Assembly (NCBI GenBank): GCA_964019155.1
Contig: OZ025240.1
Location: forward strand, 23,104,506 to 23,168,505
Length of the DNA stretch: 64,000 nucleotides
Direction of reading: 5' to 3'
From: Osedax fenrisi
Lineage: Eukaryota; Annelida; Polychaeta; Sabellida; Siboglinidae
The notes below the pieces were generated by a model, which did no database searches, was not told the origin of the DNA, and worked only from the letters and a program-made list of their open reading frames with translations. The position numbers and the translations under genes are program-made. The first letter of the stretch is position 1; each line of letters opens with the position of its first letter. Shown in pieces: positions 15,395 to 27,895 of the stretch.

Positions 15395-16052
15395 GTAATC
15401 TTATATATTATATTATAATATAAAATATAAAATAATATTAATTAAATATACAAATATTATTATCGTTACTATTTTCATTTATATTAATTATTATATGTCT
15501 AAATGATTAATATTTATAAATAAATATATATATATATATATATATTATAATCAGATAGAGTGTAAACACTAAATTATATAAAACAAATATATAAAATATA
15601 ATAAAACACACAAAATCAAATCTTGAGTAGGTATTTCCCCACTAAACTTGATAACAACATTACAAGAATAACAAATAAAAAAATATAAGAAAATTATAAA
15701 ATGACAATAACTTATTTTAAAATTTCAATTGTGTATATCATTAGAACTATAATGTTGTAAATATTATTAAAGTGATTTGATTTATTAATTTGATTCGGGT
15801 AAATGAAAATCGTGCTGAATAAGTAAGTATATACTTGAACATTGTTATCAAAGAAAGGTCATAATGTTCAGTTAAATACAAAATGAAATATAATAAATAA
15901 TAAAAGTATATATTATTAAGAAATATATAAATAAATATTAAAAGAAGAAAAATATATAACATAGGTGAAATAAATGCATAAAATATGTAAATATATAAAA
16001 ATAAAAAAGATAAAAAGATAAAGAAACTAAACAAAACAAAAAATATAAAAAG

Positions 16053-17770
16053 TTAACTATTACGAAGAGGTAATAAATAATTAATATGTTTTATAAAAGT
16101 TTTATTATTCATTAATTTGTGAAAAGAAGCTGGTAATGCATTCCATATCTCAGGAGCTTTGTTAGATAGGCAAAACGATTATCTATGTATTCTTATTTTG
16201 GGTAAAACCAATTTGTTAGATAAAGGCTATCAATATTTGAATTTTGTGTAAAAAGATATTGTAAAATTATAGGAAAAGATTTAGTATTATATCTATTTAT
16301 ATATTTTAATATATTAATCTTTATAATATCTTTATATATTACATATTTTGAATTTTTTATAAATTGTATATATATCTAGATTAGAAGAAAAAAACAATTT
16401 TTTTATTACCTTATTTTGCATTATAATAATTGGTTAACTATTAGACAAAAATGTACTACCTAAAATAGATGAACAATAATTAAGATGATTTTTAATACTA
16501 TGATATAATTGTATACGATTTTTTAAAGGTAGTTTATTTTTTATTTTATTTTTATAGAAATGGATCTACTTATTTTGCTCTGATATAATTTATATGATAA
16601 TTCCAGTTATATCATCAGGTAATATACCAAGGAATGATACATGATTCAACTGCTCTATCATTTCATTATAAACTTTTAATTCTAATTTCCTTTGTATAGC
16701 CAGTAATTTAAACTATACAAGTCATATTGTATATTAGTTTGCCGAATATCAAATGATTTACTACTGAAAATTAAATTTGTATCATCTTTAAAAATTATGG
16801 GTTTAGAATATTTCAGTATATTAAGCAATTCATTAATATATATTAGAAAAAGTAATGGCCCTAAAATTGTACTTTACGGAACACCAAATGATATGTATTC
16901 AAAATAGCCCCATTTAGTTGTACATATTGTGCTCTGTTTGATAAATAACTAAATATTAGGTAAACCTCTAATAGCAATATTATCTAATTAATTTATCAAT
17001 ATATTATGATCTAAATTTCAAAGGTATTTTTTAGATCAATTGATAAAACTGCACAATTATTAGTATTTACTAGTATCTAATGTATCACATAATGTTTCTG
17101 ATAAGTGATGTTATGCATCTTCTGTTGAATAATTTTTCTGAACCCAAATTAATTTTCATTCAACATTTTATATTTGTTAATGAAACAAAGAGGTCTATTT
17201 TAAATAATTGTTCATACATTTTGAGAATTGAGGGAGAAGAAATATTTGCCTGAAATTATGTAATATATTTTTATTACCCTTTTTATATAAAGGTATAGCC
17301 TTAGAAATTTAAAAACAATCAGGAAACACTCCTTCATTGAATGATTTATTAAATAGAGAACATAATATAAGACATAATTCTGTATTAAGTTGCTCATATT
17401 TATATAATAAATATCTGTACTATTTTCATTGTTTATAAGAAATATTATATTAAATATTTCAGAAATTGTAACAGGTGTAAGATAAAAAGTATATGTGATA
17501 TGAGATGATCAATAATGTACATGTAAATTTGTATTAAAACCAGAGTTAGAATTAAAATCCTCAGCAAGATCTTTTTCAACATTTCTAAAATATAAATTAA
17601 AATCATCAGCTGATAAAGTAATATTTAAATAATTTGAAAAAGTACTTCCTTTAATTATATTATTTAAAATAGACTATGTTTTTTTAGAATTATTACAACA
17701 TTTTGACAGAGATTTTTTATAAAATAATATTTCGGTATTTCTTAGTACTGGAGTTAAAATATTTCTATAT
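16053..17770 (-). pseudogene. Decayed LINE reverse transcriptase (family D)
   Basis: The minus strand carries a heavily broken LINE. KISKAIPLYKKGNKN lies near 17,270-17,330 (RT fingers) and a segment with QKNYSTEDA-like sequence near 17,120. Near 16,840-16,890 are FGVP, a stop in place of Gln, then GPLLFLIYINELLK. The active-site strand near 16,790 reads FKDDTNLIF instead of a YADD type. The C-terminus APEIWNALPASFHKLMNN ends at a stop at 16,053. A second copy of part of it, in plus orientation, lies at 28,815-29,060 and shares both DNA and protein sequence. Clade is probably jockey/CR1-like, judged from the WNALP tail. Confidence 0.68.
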
Positions 17771-17896
17771 TTTTTATATTTACTATATATATATATATAT
17801 AATATTTAATTTATATATATATATATATAATATTTAATATATATATATATTGTTATATTTATATGTGTATAAGTGGCATCATTAGTTTCAATATAG

Positions 17897-17917
17897 AAAA
17901 TAACCAGTACGAGAGAG
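17897..17917 (+). CDS. Micro-exon-like segment, 21 bp, symmetric phase 1 (hypothetical)
   Basis: After CAATATAG and before GTGTGT, the segment read in phase 1 gives NNQYER with one split codon at each end (7 codons). It lies just beyond a LINE and a (TA)n array. It is very short, so chance occurrence is quite possible. It is listed because its phase matches the other candidates. Confidence 0.13.
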
Positions 17918-18169
17918 GTGTGTTTTTTTCTAACTGAATTTTTTTTTAAATATTGTTTATTAAAATCTACAATATATGATACATATGTTTTCTTTAAATA
18001 TTGATAAATGATAAATCTACCTTATAAAATAACACAAAAATCAGTAAAAAATAAATGATAACAGTATATATATAACAATAATAATAGTACTATATAACTC
18101 ATCTAATAATATATAATGTACATATATTATTATTACTCACCAAACACATTGTTAATAAATCAACATATT

Positions 18170-20215
18170 TTACTATAATTACTTGTTACAGACCCCCTAA
18201 TAACGATTATAATATATGTATTAACTAACTAACATATATACTTCTAGAATACTTGTCTCGTACTACAATTCTTACTGGCGACTTTAACTTTCACTTTGAT
18301 CTCGATAAACATCCCCATTCTGATGTCATTAACCTTTGAAATCAATATAATCTCCATCAGCATAACTGCTTCCAAACACCTACACATATTAACACGTGTG
18401 TACTAGTAGTACTATTTACTTTATATTTACAACTCTCGACTCGTTATTAATTAGTGCCCCTACTCATAACTTAAATCTAATTACTGACCATTATGTCATT
18501 GATTTATTATCAACATAAATATCCATAAAGTTATTTGAAAAATAACTTTCTTTCGTAACCTTAACAAATTATATTTATACAATTTTCTGTATACATAAAT
18601 TATTCCCCATAGTCCACACTAACTTCATTATCACCCTTCCAGGAACATAATATATACAGCAAATCTCCTACTGAATACAACCTCTCCCAATTATCCCTTG
18701 ATAGAAATTTCAACAGCAAACTTCTAAAAAATTCCAAATCAAACTACTATAATGATAAATTCAACTGCTACAAACATGACTACAAAAAACTATATAAAAT
18801 AACCATTAAACTCCTAGGCAGAAATAAGATGATGTTCTCCTATATGATATATACGCATATATACTCATATTTCTCTGACTATATTTCAAATACAACTCTC
18901 ATATTAATGTGCCATTCTGGCAATGTACTCTGTTTTCCCTTCCCACCACTATTGAGATTTATAATCATATTATTTCTTCACCATCGGAACCACATACCCC
19001 TACAAACTCTGAAAAAGCTTGCCTCGACCATTGCACCAATATATATATATATATATATATATACGTTTGATTGATCCCTTATATCTGGTATTATCCCTTC
19101 AGACTTAAATTAACTAAATTATCAGCCCTTTGATAACAAAAAACCCCAATTCAACTGGCATACACTCTATAACTATATACCCATATCTCAACTTCCAATG
19201 CTAACTAAACTACGAGAGAATGTAATCTACAAGCAATTAATATTCTACATCATTGCCAACAATACACTTTATCTTTAGCAAAGCGCCTTCAGAAAACTAC
19301 ACAGTACAGAAACACATATAATCTCACTACTCGACGACGACTGACATCCATTGACAACGACCTCCCAATACAACTATTGCTTTTAGATTTTTATTCAGCA
19401 ATTTACACCATTAACCTAGAATCACTTATATACAGACTAAAACTAATTGAACTTGAAGATACTGTATTATTCTGGATGTCCAATAACATCACTAACATGA
19501 CCTACATTAATACAATTAATAAATCACTATCTGTCAAACGCAAAGTCATCTTTAGAGTACCCCAAGGACCATCCCTCTCTCCTATACTTTTCTATATTTG
19601 CCTACTAAACCTTTGCAAACTTATTAAATCCTGTCCTTTCGTCAAATACAATATTTATGCAGACGACATTGAAATTCACGCCGATTTTTAATAAAAATCT
19701 ATTATTCACCATAAACTGGCCGACAAAAAAATAGCTCAACTTAAATTAATATACATTCTATACTCCTCCCTACTGACTAAATAACCTGATTACCTTAACG
19801 ACTAATTTCTCTACATACTGCACTACGCAACTAACAATCTTCTAACTATACGGTCCTGACTGAACCATCATTTCGCCGGAAAAAAACTTGGGAAGCGTAG
19901 TTACTCTGTTTGCAATCTACATCAACGACCACCTTCAAACATAAACTGAAGAAGTACCTCCTTTATTATGATATCTCTACTTCAAGTATATTCTTTTTCA
20001 CCATATTGTACTCATGTCTGTACTAATTATTACATTTATTTATTGTTTTTTATATATTATTATCACACTATAAGAATTTTATAATTTAATTTCACCATGT
20101 TATACTCATGTCTGTACTAATTATTACATGTATTTATTATTTTTATATATTATTGTCACACTATAACAATTTTATAATTGAATTAGTGTTTAAATGAAAT
20201 CATCATCATCAATGA
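18170..20215 (+). pseudogene. L2-like LINE, endonuclease to 3' tail
   Basis: Plus-strand translation begins in the endonuclease with CYRPPNNDYN at 18,185 and LTGDFNFHFDLDKHPHSDV at about 18,275, then an ITDHYVI motif near 18,480. The RT core is in one 104-codon frame (19,377-19,691): LLDFYSAIYTINLESLIYRL, RVPQGPSLSPILF and IYADDIEIHADF, an intact YADD box. The C-terminal FKHKLKKYLL-like end is at about 19,940-19,970. The 3' UTR holds a 90-bp tandem duplication and ends in an ATC-repeat tail. Frameshifts and stops are numerous. The motif order is that of CR1/L2-group LINEs. Confidence 0.78.
20003..20185 (+). repeat. Tandem duplication of about 90 bp in the LINE 3' UTR
   Basis: Two adjacent copies, starting near 20,003 and 20,094, share ACTCATGTCTGTACTAATTA and the CACACTATAA block. 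They differ by a handful of substitutions and short indels. Confidence 0.85.
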
Positions 20216-20520
20216 TTTTTTCAAGAATTGTACTGATAAAAGGAATTAGGGAGATAGAATGGTAATTACATAATAGATTAGGGTTGGAAGACATTTTTTA
20301 AGAAAATGACTGATGATAGAATGTTTAAAAGAGGTGATATAATACTCAATTGGAGAAATAATATCAGAATATAGTATGCAACTTGGGGATAACATACTAG
20401 CGAGTATTTTAAAAGAATATTAGATATAATTTAGAGAATTCATTACAGAGTTTATTTTTAGAAAATTTGAAATGTAGGTTATGTATACACGGGGATCAGA
20501 TGCAATAAATGTTACGTGTT
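20190..20520 (-). pseudogene. L2-like LINE fragment (RT fingers)
   Basis: Minus-strand translation, with breaks, resembles the region before the RT palm: IAPDPRVYITYISNFLK, DIISPIEYYITSFKHSIISH and a NYRPIS-like stretch that is mostly lost. It is probably a separate copy from the adjoining plus-strand element, whose tail ends against it at about 20,215. The match is weak. Confidence 0.4.
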
Positions 20521-20722
20521 AATGTATGATCACTATTTTAATAATAAATATCGTTACTTCAATTTTTAAATATAACTAGAAAACATGTTTTCTATATGAA
20601 TATAATAAATAATTTCAATTAGAATTTATAATATACATACATATTTTAAATTAAACATATAGTAGGAAAAAGTATGGTTGTCTTTAAAAATACTATAAAA
20701 AACGTATATATATATAAATTAT

Positions 20723-20757
<35 letters not shown>

Positions 20758-21019
20758 ACTAAATATTAAAGATATATTAAAAAATGTAAACAAATATTAC
20801 AAATTTAACAAGTTAACACCCTTGAAAAAATTCCCCTTTCCCTATATTATTAATGTAGTCTCTCATACCCTTACTGCAGTAAACTTAAGTAATTACTATA
20901 TGTGTTCACTATTTTCAGAGTAAAGATAATATTCATTAACATATTTATATATTATTAAAATATTACTTAATTATTAATATATAAAATATTATAAACTAAT
21001 TATACTATGTATATATAAT

Positions 21020-21021
21020 TG

Positions 21022-21052
<31 letters not shown>

Positions 21053-21054
21053 TA

Positions 21055-21107
<53 letters not shown>

Positions 21108-21130
21108 CAATTTATATATATATATATATA
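21020..21130. repeat. Compound (TA)n array
   Basis: About 110 bp of TA repeats with brief interruptions, continuing an AT-only block. Confidence 0.93.
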
Positions 21131-21236
21131 TTGATATATTTAAATTATGATTAAACTATTTATAACTGTTATTTAATAATTCTTTATATTTATATGTATA
21201 TAAACTAAATATTAAAACTTATTTCATTTTATATAG

Positions 21237-21314
21237 GCTATATACTAAAAGTAGTACTTGTATTAGTTGTAATGTTATTATTGATATTATCAATATTAAG
21301 TGTTTATTGTAAAG
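21237..21314 (+). CDS. Exon-like segment, 78 bp, encodes a hydrophobic helix (hypothetical)
   Basis: Bounded by a pyrimidine-rich acceptor (TTTCATTTTATATAG) and a GTAATA donor. In phase 1 it encodes YILKVVLVLVVMLLLILS followed by ILSVYCK, a membrane-spanning or signal-type helix with one Cys. Length is 26 codons and both ends are phase 1. Hydrophobic codons are common in AT-rich DNA, which weakens the case. It could be a transmembrane exon of an unknown plus-strand gene, or chance. Confidence 0.22.
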
Positions 21315-21315
21315 G

Positions 21316-21352
<37 letters not shown>

Positions 21353-22037
21353 TATGTGTATTATTATTAGTGTTATTAACACAGGGTAAATATTTATACC
21401 CATAAAATCATTCATTTTATCGTAATTTAAACCCTCGCTATTTCAGCACAATGTTACGTATTACTTGGGTTTATTTCTCACCACCCATTATAGCCTACAC
21501 GAAATCGATCTACAATCTGTGAAAGTTACTTGTCTATACTTATAGTAATGTAACAATGTGTGTAATATGTACAGATGGTAATATGCTAAAGAATGTAGAC
21601 ATGCATTTATACGTTAACGTGACTACCTCTATGTCATCGTGGCTCTTATATTTACAGGGTATTCCTGATGCACGACTACTTTTCTCTTAAGTAGGCTTGC
21701 TACAGTAGAATTACTAGATGCATATATCTCATATTAACCAGCAGTAACCATGGTTACTATAGGCGTAACCAATACCACCGCAACTGCTCTTTCTGAGCTT
21801 TCAATATACAAATAACAACCGCCCCGTGTCTATGCCCTCAAACTGATAACCTGATCTATTTTAATAGATCAATATTAATTCATTATAAAAAATAATACTT
21901 CAAATATCAAATAATTAACACATTTAATTATTATCAAAGTAATTCAATTTTTTAATATTAATTTATATATGACTTATAAATTAACAATACTTTATTATGA
22001 AATTTTAATAAATTTAATAATTGATATTTATTTTCAG

Positions 22038-22064
22038 AGAATAAAGAAGAAAAGCATAATACCG
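22038..22064 (+). CDS. Micro-exon-like segment, 27 bp, symmetric phase 1 (hypothetical)
   Basis: A good acceptor (TTTATTTTCAG) precedes it and GTTAAA follows. Phase 1 reading gives ENKEEKHNT if the preceding exon ends in G, for nine codons. It would join in frame to the 78-bp segment at 21,237-21,314, which ends in G. The donor is weak. If unspliced, the frame meets TAA immediately, so this may instead be a terminal exon. Confidence 0.18.
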
Positions 22065-24654
22065 GTTAAATGTCTTCTTTTATATAACATATATCAACAC
22101 ATGTTTAATTATAGTATCTATAAATATGTATTAATTCAAATGTAGTATAATAGAATATATTATTAATAGTCAATATCACAATGTAATACATATTATCATA
22201 TTCTAATATATCTACATAATTAACTTAATTAACACAATTTACAATAATATTCTAAATGATATGCTATAGCATACTAATAATAGTATACTATTAATAGAAA
22301 TTAAATATATGAAATATTTAAGAAATATATTGAATAATACAATTATTGTTAATGTTATATATATATTATGACATATAAGACAATAATGGATCACTATTAA
22401 TGGTAAACTATATTTTTCAACAAATAATGTATTAAAAATTAAGTATTTATTTATAAAAAATAATGTTATTTGTAAATGAATGCATTCAGTTTATAGACTA
22501 CGTCTAAGGAGGATCAGTGAAATATATCAGATTTATTGATTCGAAACCTTTTAACAATATGTGCAATGTCATATAATGATTTCCATTCGTAAAATAATAA
22601 AATAAAAATAATGATAAACATAATAACCAGGCATAATAATAAAATCATAATAATATAAAAAAAACAATGAAATGATTAAATAAAATGTTATTAATATATA
22701 AAAATAATACAAATTTAAAATTAGAAACCATGTTAAAATATAAAATTACAATAATAAATGAGATATAAATAAAAGTGATACAAAGAATATAAAAAAGTTG
22801 TGATTAGTGAATAGTTATTCAAAGTTAAATATTAAAGAAAGAGAAAAATAAATAATTGTTACTATTAATATGACATAAAATGTAATACTGTTAAAATACA
22901 AATAAAAATTAATCCTCTTAAATAAATAATTGATTATTTATAATATGCATACAAATACAATAGGATATTATTATGATAGTGTAAAATGAAAAAAAAGAAA
23001 AAAGAACATAAAACAATATGTAATAATATGCAATAAATTAAATCATGTTTTTTAGATTTTGTTTTAATACTGTAGTGCAAACCCTGTAGTGCAAACATGT
23101 TTCTAATCGTAATACTGTTTTTTTTAAAGATTATAATTCAATTTATAGTTTTTACTAATAATAGTTTTTATAATTTAATAAATTATAAATGTTTATAATT
23201 TAAATTGTTCTGTTTATTATAAAAATGTGTAAATATTTAAAAATGAATAACAAAAATTATGTACCCAAATTATAATAATTCATATTTATAAAAAAAATTA
23301 ATTATATTTTATATTTCTTCAGTTTAAAAATATGACTATAGTCAATTATAATTGTAATCATTTTTAAAATATTATTAAACATTATTGAATTATAAAGCTT
23401 GGGTCCATTGAAAAATATTGTATTTAGAAATCTATTGGTTTTCATAGTGGTAAAATAAATTGTATTTTATATATATATATATATATATATATTATAGGGT
23501 TACATTTTAATTTTATATAACAAAATAATATATAAATAACATAATCTAAATGAAATAATTTTAATTAATATTAATTAGTTATTAGACAAACTATTAATAT
23601 ATTTTTATTAATTAAACTAATAATGTTAATTTAGTCATTACAATTGTTTAATGTTCACTTGAGATAGCGAAACATTAAGGTTTTGTCAACAACAAAAACG
23701 TATCCAATTGGTCACTTTATATGTAAAAAAATAGGGAGAGAATGGGTTTACTATATAATCGCATCATCTCTTAACACTTATTAGAGTTATATGGTGCCGA
23801 TATTGTTAGTTAAGATAAGGTGAAGAAAATTAGTATTTACTAGATTTTACTAATATAAATATTTTTAAATTCAAAAATATATATGTTTTTTGTGTTTGAT
23901 TGATTGATAATTTATTTAAGCAAATACATATCCGAAAATATAATCGAAAGTATAATGTATACATATTTGCTAACGATAACATACGTTATAGAAATAAACA
24001 AAGAATAATACGAAATTAAAAAATTAAAGAAATTAAAACGTTTTACAGTTACCGTAAAAATAAATGAAAAACAATCGAAAGTAGAAATAAATCATATAGT
24101 AAAAATAAACGACAAATTATCAAAATAGAAATAAAAGATAGCGTAAAAATAATCAAAATAGAAATAAAATACATTATTTTGTAAGTGGCATCGAAATATT
24201 CAATTTTTACTTTAATTTTATAGAATTCTTATTATATTTTTACCATGTTTTAGTAATACATTATTAGTTATATAGTTTACTATTTAAATATTAAACATTT
24301 GGTTGCTATGCGTTGCAACTGTTATATTATGTAATATATTTGTATCTATAGAATGTATTAATATATTGTATTGGCTAATGTATTATTAGAAATGGCATAT
24401 ATATACTCAGAAAAATTCATAAAGATTAAAAGGTTCAACATTTTAAAACAGAACTAAAACTAAATAAAATGTTCTGAGATATAGATAAAGCTTCCTAAAG
24501 TTTTAGATGTATATTTTTAATAAAAATAAGTACATTTTTTTTACGAGCTGATGTTTTAAAATAAAAAAATTTTATACTTATATTTACTTTTAAATATATT
24601 TGTATATATATTTATTTAGATTATAAACTATATTTAAAAGTCATATTTATCCAG

Positions 24655-24845
24655 TGTCTAATTTCATCATATTATTATTAACTTTTATATTTTTTATTAC
24701 TTCCACATTGTTAGTTAGTTTATTTCACTTTGTTGTTATTGTTGTTGTTATATTGTATTTGTATTATTTATTTTACGTGCACTTACGAGGAGTGTCATCA
24801 CTTTGTAACGGTGCCTAATAAATACCATATTTCATCATCATCAAC
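24655..24845 (+). mobile_element. LINE 3' end (solo), ATC-tailed family
   Basis: About 190 bp matching the 3' UTR of the element ending at 49,790 and the copy at 25,660-25,830. Shared landmarks are ATTATTATT then a TTATTACTTC block, a TTTCGT/TTGTT region, the TGTAAC block, AATAAA and an ATTTCATCATCATCA tail. No coding sequence precedes it, so it is a severely 5'-truncated insertion. Confidence 0.72.
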
Positions 24846-24987
24846 ATATTTTGATAATCAAAAATGAAACTACAATAAAAAAATACAATAACGAAGGTTT
24901 CGCCGCCCCTTAAATAACAGGAATATATCACATATTAGTATATATTACATTGTAGTATAAATAATTATAAAATATGTTATATTTTAG

Positions 24988-25023
24988 AGAATGCACAATC
25001 TAGCATGAGGGAAGCTCAATCTG
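24988..25023 (+). CDS. Micro-exon-like segment, 36 bp, symmetric phase 1 (hypothetical)
   Basis: Acceptor TTATATTTTAG, donor GTCAGT. Phase 1 reading encodes ENAQSSMREAQS, 12 codons, clearly less AT-biased than the flanks. As with the 22,038 segment, it starts AGAAT and so encodes Glu-Asn after a G-ending exon, which may hint at a shared origin. Unsupported beyond signals and phase. Confidence 0.22.
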
Positions 25024-25148
25024 GTCAGTGACTCTGATCAATGTGTTTGTATTTATTTAATCCACAACTAAATCATATATATATATATATATACACATTC
25101 GATGATAATTGTTCTTGATTTTTCATTTATATTATTAAATACATATAC

Positions 25149-25151
<3 letters not shown>

Positions 25152-25196
<45 letters not shown>
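25152..25196. repeat. (TA)n microsatellite
   Basis: About 45 bp of TA repeats. A shorter array lies at 25,075-25,093, and an (AAT)n run of about 35 bp at 25,556-25,590. Confidence 0.93.
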
Positions 25197-25199
<3 letters not shown>

Positions 25200-25553
25200 T
25201 ATATAAGGCATACCTATACTTTAAATCACTCGCTGTATAGTGATTAGTTTATTATGATATTATATCCTACATTATCCAACTCATACTAATTATATTATTA
25301 TATTATTGATTATATATATATAGTATAATAATTACATATTCATTAATTTAAGATTGATCTACTACTCGAGTGAAATGGATTTCCAAATTATTTAATAAAT
25401 TGGATTATATAATATTTATTATTTTGTATACTTATATATATGAATATATGAATGAATGTTTATTTTGCGAATATTTAATATAATATACGAAAGGGTATTT
25501 AAGTAAACTTATATTAAGAATACCCTTAGTATAATAATAGTTGATGATATTAC

Positions 25554-25591
<38 letters not shown>

Positions 25592-25659
25592 CTAAGTAAA
25601 CTTATTAATAATAAGGATGTAATTAATAGAATATACATATATAAAGATAATTAATTTCA

Positions 25660-25830
25660 TTATATTATTATTATATCTTATATTTCGTTCATATTACTTC
25701 CACTTTGTCCGTAGATTTTTTCGTTTTGTAATAGTTGTGATTTATTTATTTTTTATTTTTCGTGCAATTATCAGGAGTGTTATAACTTTGTAACTGTGCA
25801 TAATAAACAATATTTCATCATCATAAGCAA
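25660..25830 (+). mobile_element. LINE 3' end (solo), ATC-tailed family
   Basis: Second solo copy of the 3' end also seen at 24,655-24,845 and 49,609-49,790. It has the ATTACTTCCACTTTGTCCGT block, GAGTGTTATAACTTTGTAAC, AATAAA and an ATTTCATCATCAT tail. Confidence 0.74.
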
Positions 25831-26589
25831 TAAAATATTTTATCTAAAACATAAAATTATTATACAAATAAGTTTAATTAATAAAAATAAGTATAATGAA
25901 ATCATTAGAAGTATTTCTATATAAATATATAATAGAACAAAACTACATGTATTAATACCTATATGTATATTTAAATAACATACCTATTTCATATGTAATA
26001 AACTTTTAGATTTGCAAGCTTTTAAGTAATAATATATCCTATTTTGTTCGTTTAACACCTTTAACAATCATAATTCTGTTATGGTGATACATCAAAAGCT
26101 ATTTAATACTCATGTATAATACGTATTTTAATCGATCTATATACTATACACTAATACACTATATCCATTTATAATATATACATTGATGTAGATCTAATTA
26201 GATCAGATGTGTGATATTAATATCACACACTCACAGCATAACTTGATTTTATAATCTATTATGTAAACACTGCTGATATAGTTAATTATAGTTCATTTCA
26301 CATATGTATTTTACATTTTACACGGTACATTACTTCTGGAGTAGTGGGTTTATATTTTTATATATAAATAGATAAAGAATATAGGTCATATGGATAAGTT
26401 TAATACAATAGTATTTGAGATTTTGAGATAAATTATAGTTGAAAGACTATATTAATAGAATATACATGTACTGTGGTATAATTATTACGAGGAACATGTA
26501 TACATTAAGGTCATCATTTTTAGAGAATATCAAAATTATATATTACTATTTTACATTAATATTTACTGAGAGTTGGATAGGGAAGATTA
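25831..26589. other. AT-rich stretch with two adjacent palindromes
   Basis: No gene was recognised. It contains a 14-bp palindrome (26,191-26,204) and a 22-bp perfect palindrome (26,208-26,229). Confidence 0.5.
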
Positions 26590-27000
26590 GGTTGGGTTTC
26601 TACCCAACTAATATCTTCTCTTACCAAAAATGGTTATATAGTTTAGAACACTTCTTTCTCTTAACTGACATTGTTGGCTCCTTGTACATCACCTGTTAGC
26701 CACTTCAGCATGTGGTTTAATACAATTGACGGGGATACCTGCACTGTATATGTAGTATTCAACAATTAGGAAAGATAAGGATGATGTGATTAGATGGCCA
26801 CCAATTAAAACAGTACTGGATGTTTATACTCACTATTTGTTGATCAGATTGATCTTGCAGTTGCTCTTTGAAGTGATAATACAATTACATAATTCGTTCT
26901 TCATTGTTGTATACGTTTAGTTTGGATCTTTTACTATTTTTTCGACCACTGATATCATTTGTTCCAGACACCATATTATTTTATTGTTTACGATAATACT
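26590..27000 (-). pseudogene. RTE-like element fragment (linker/RT start)
   Basis: Minus-strand translation contains GTNDISGRKNSKRSKLNV followed by NNEERIM and YYHFKEQ. This corresponds to NDITGRKKNNKAKIK, GEERIKLW and NHFKDLL in the plus-strand RTE-like element at 53,330-53,430. Sequence below 26,830 is more decayed. It belongs to the same family as the 27.3, 29.1, 35.0 and 52 kb copies. Its position relative to the C-terminal piece at 27,321 shows the two are separate insertions or rearranged. Confidence 0.6.
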
Positions 27001-27320
27001 AGTTATTTCATTTGTCTTCATGTGTAAGTAGATATAGTTTTCATATTCGTAAAGAGTACTCTTTAGAAAAGCGCGTATTCATTTCCGTAAACATACTTTC
27101 ATTAGTTAATAAGAAATAACATTTCTATAGCTGGAGGTATACCTCTAGTATCTGTTAACAATTCCTTCACGTTACCTGTTGGCTATCTAGTTTGTGTTGT
27201 CTTACTAAACGACAAACTAAGATTTTTCCGTTACTACTAATTTGTTATTCACGGCTAGCCACAATATGTATAGTATATCCCTATACACAATCCGGAGAAC
27301 CGGTGTATACCTTACTTACC

Positions 27321-27594
27321 TTAGTAGGTCGAACTTGCTCGGCACTTCATAAAATGTTGTTTCCATATATCTCTATTTTGTATTGGGGGTCTTATTTCGT
27401 CAGAGGTGCAGTCAGTATCTTCGATCGGTTATGTAATGTAGAATGTTGGTGGTCGGCCAGGTTTTACTTTTCACGGGTTGGTTCCAAGAATAGAACGTCA
27501 CTAATTATTTTCTTATACTACGCAAAAAGTGTCCACAAAATCGCGGCCATTGTTATCTTATTGACGCAGTATCCTTCGGTATATAGCCTTTTGT
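27321..27594 (-). pseudogene. RTE-like element, C-terminal fragment and 3' end
   Basis: The minus strand encodes KPGRPPTFYIT, then EDTDCTSDEI, RDIWKQHFMKCRASSTY and a stop at 27,321, followed by an AAGGTAAGTAAGG tail. This matches the end of the 52 kb element (GRPRRTYVDQL, NCRASSTW and stop, GGTAAGGTAAG). The 5' side fades at about 27,594. A few frame breaks are present. The 134-codon plus-strand open frame at 27,192-27,596 is its antisense shadow. Confidence 0.75.
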
Positions 27595-27833
27595 AGTTGT
27601 AGTTGTAGTACTAGTAATTTAACTCATTAGAATGTATAAGAAGTGCATTATTTTTATTTATGTTATATAAAATATCGTAATTTAAAATAAAACAATATTC
27701 TAAATTATTTTACTGTTATTTTACATTCATTTAAAATTGAAATTTTATTTTTATTTTACAATAATTAAATATACAAACTATTTTTTCAGATAGTATTGCA
27801 GATAAAATAAATTACATAAGTATAAATTATAAA

Positions 27834-27895
27834 ATGAATATATTCTTACAGTGTATATTAGTATGTATACTTATAAAATGTATTATTGGTAACAG
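27834..27895 (+). CDS. Candidate first coding exon: signal peptide of a small secreted protein
   Basis: An ATG at 27,834 opens MNIFLQCILVCILIKCIIGN, a short N-region, a hydrophobic core and a small-residue end typical of a secretory signal peptide. It ends in AG before a GTTAGT donor, leaving phase 2. A strong acceptor (TATTTTTTCAG, ending 27,789) lies upstream, so a 5' UTR exon may be spliced on. The phase fits exactly to the CxxC-containing exon at 28,682, forming Arg at the junction. An alternative donor at 27,889 would make a 99-bp phase-1 exon (27,790-27,888). The evidence is signals, phase and peptide character only. No homology search was possible. Confidence 0.33.

Larger units (their letters stand above)
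20521..24654. other. AT-rich stretch with exon-like segments, no complete gene
   Basis: Contains large (TA)n arrays (20,706-20,755; 21,020-21,110; 21,318-21,347; 23,469-23,492) and a somewhat more GC-rich patch at 21,420-21,860 with no recognised content. Two short exon-like segments (21,237 and 22,038) are listed separately. A LINE-like 3' end may lie at 23,898-24,150: a GATT-repeat tail in + orientation, then an AT-rich UTR. A 23-bp word at 24,031-24,053 recurs at 51,291-51,313. Confidence 0.5.

Noticed and set aside
20874..20914. Good acceptor (TACTGCAG) followed by a phase-1 open segment
   Set aside because: The length is 40 bp, not symmetric, and no partner exon in a compatible phase was found.
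26860..27000. Minus-strand segment that first looked like a host exon (GTNDISGRKNSKRSK)
   Set aside because: It matches the NDITGRKKNN linker of the RTE-like element at 53.3 kb.
27192..27596. 134-codon plus-strand open frame
   Set aside because: It has no ATG at its start and is antisense to a recognisable RTE-like C-terminal fragment (27,321-27,594).
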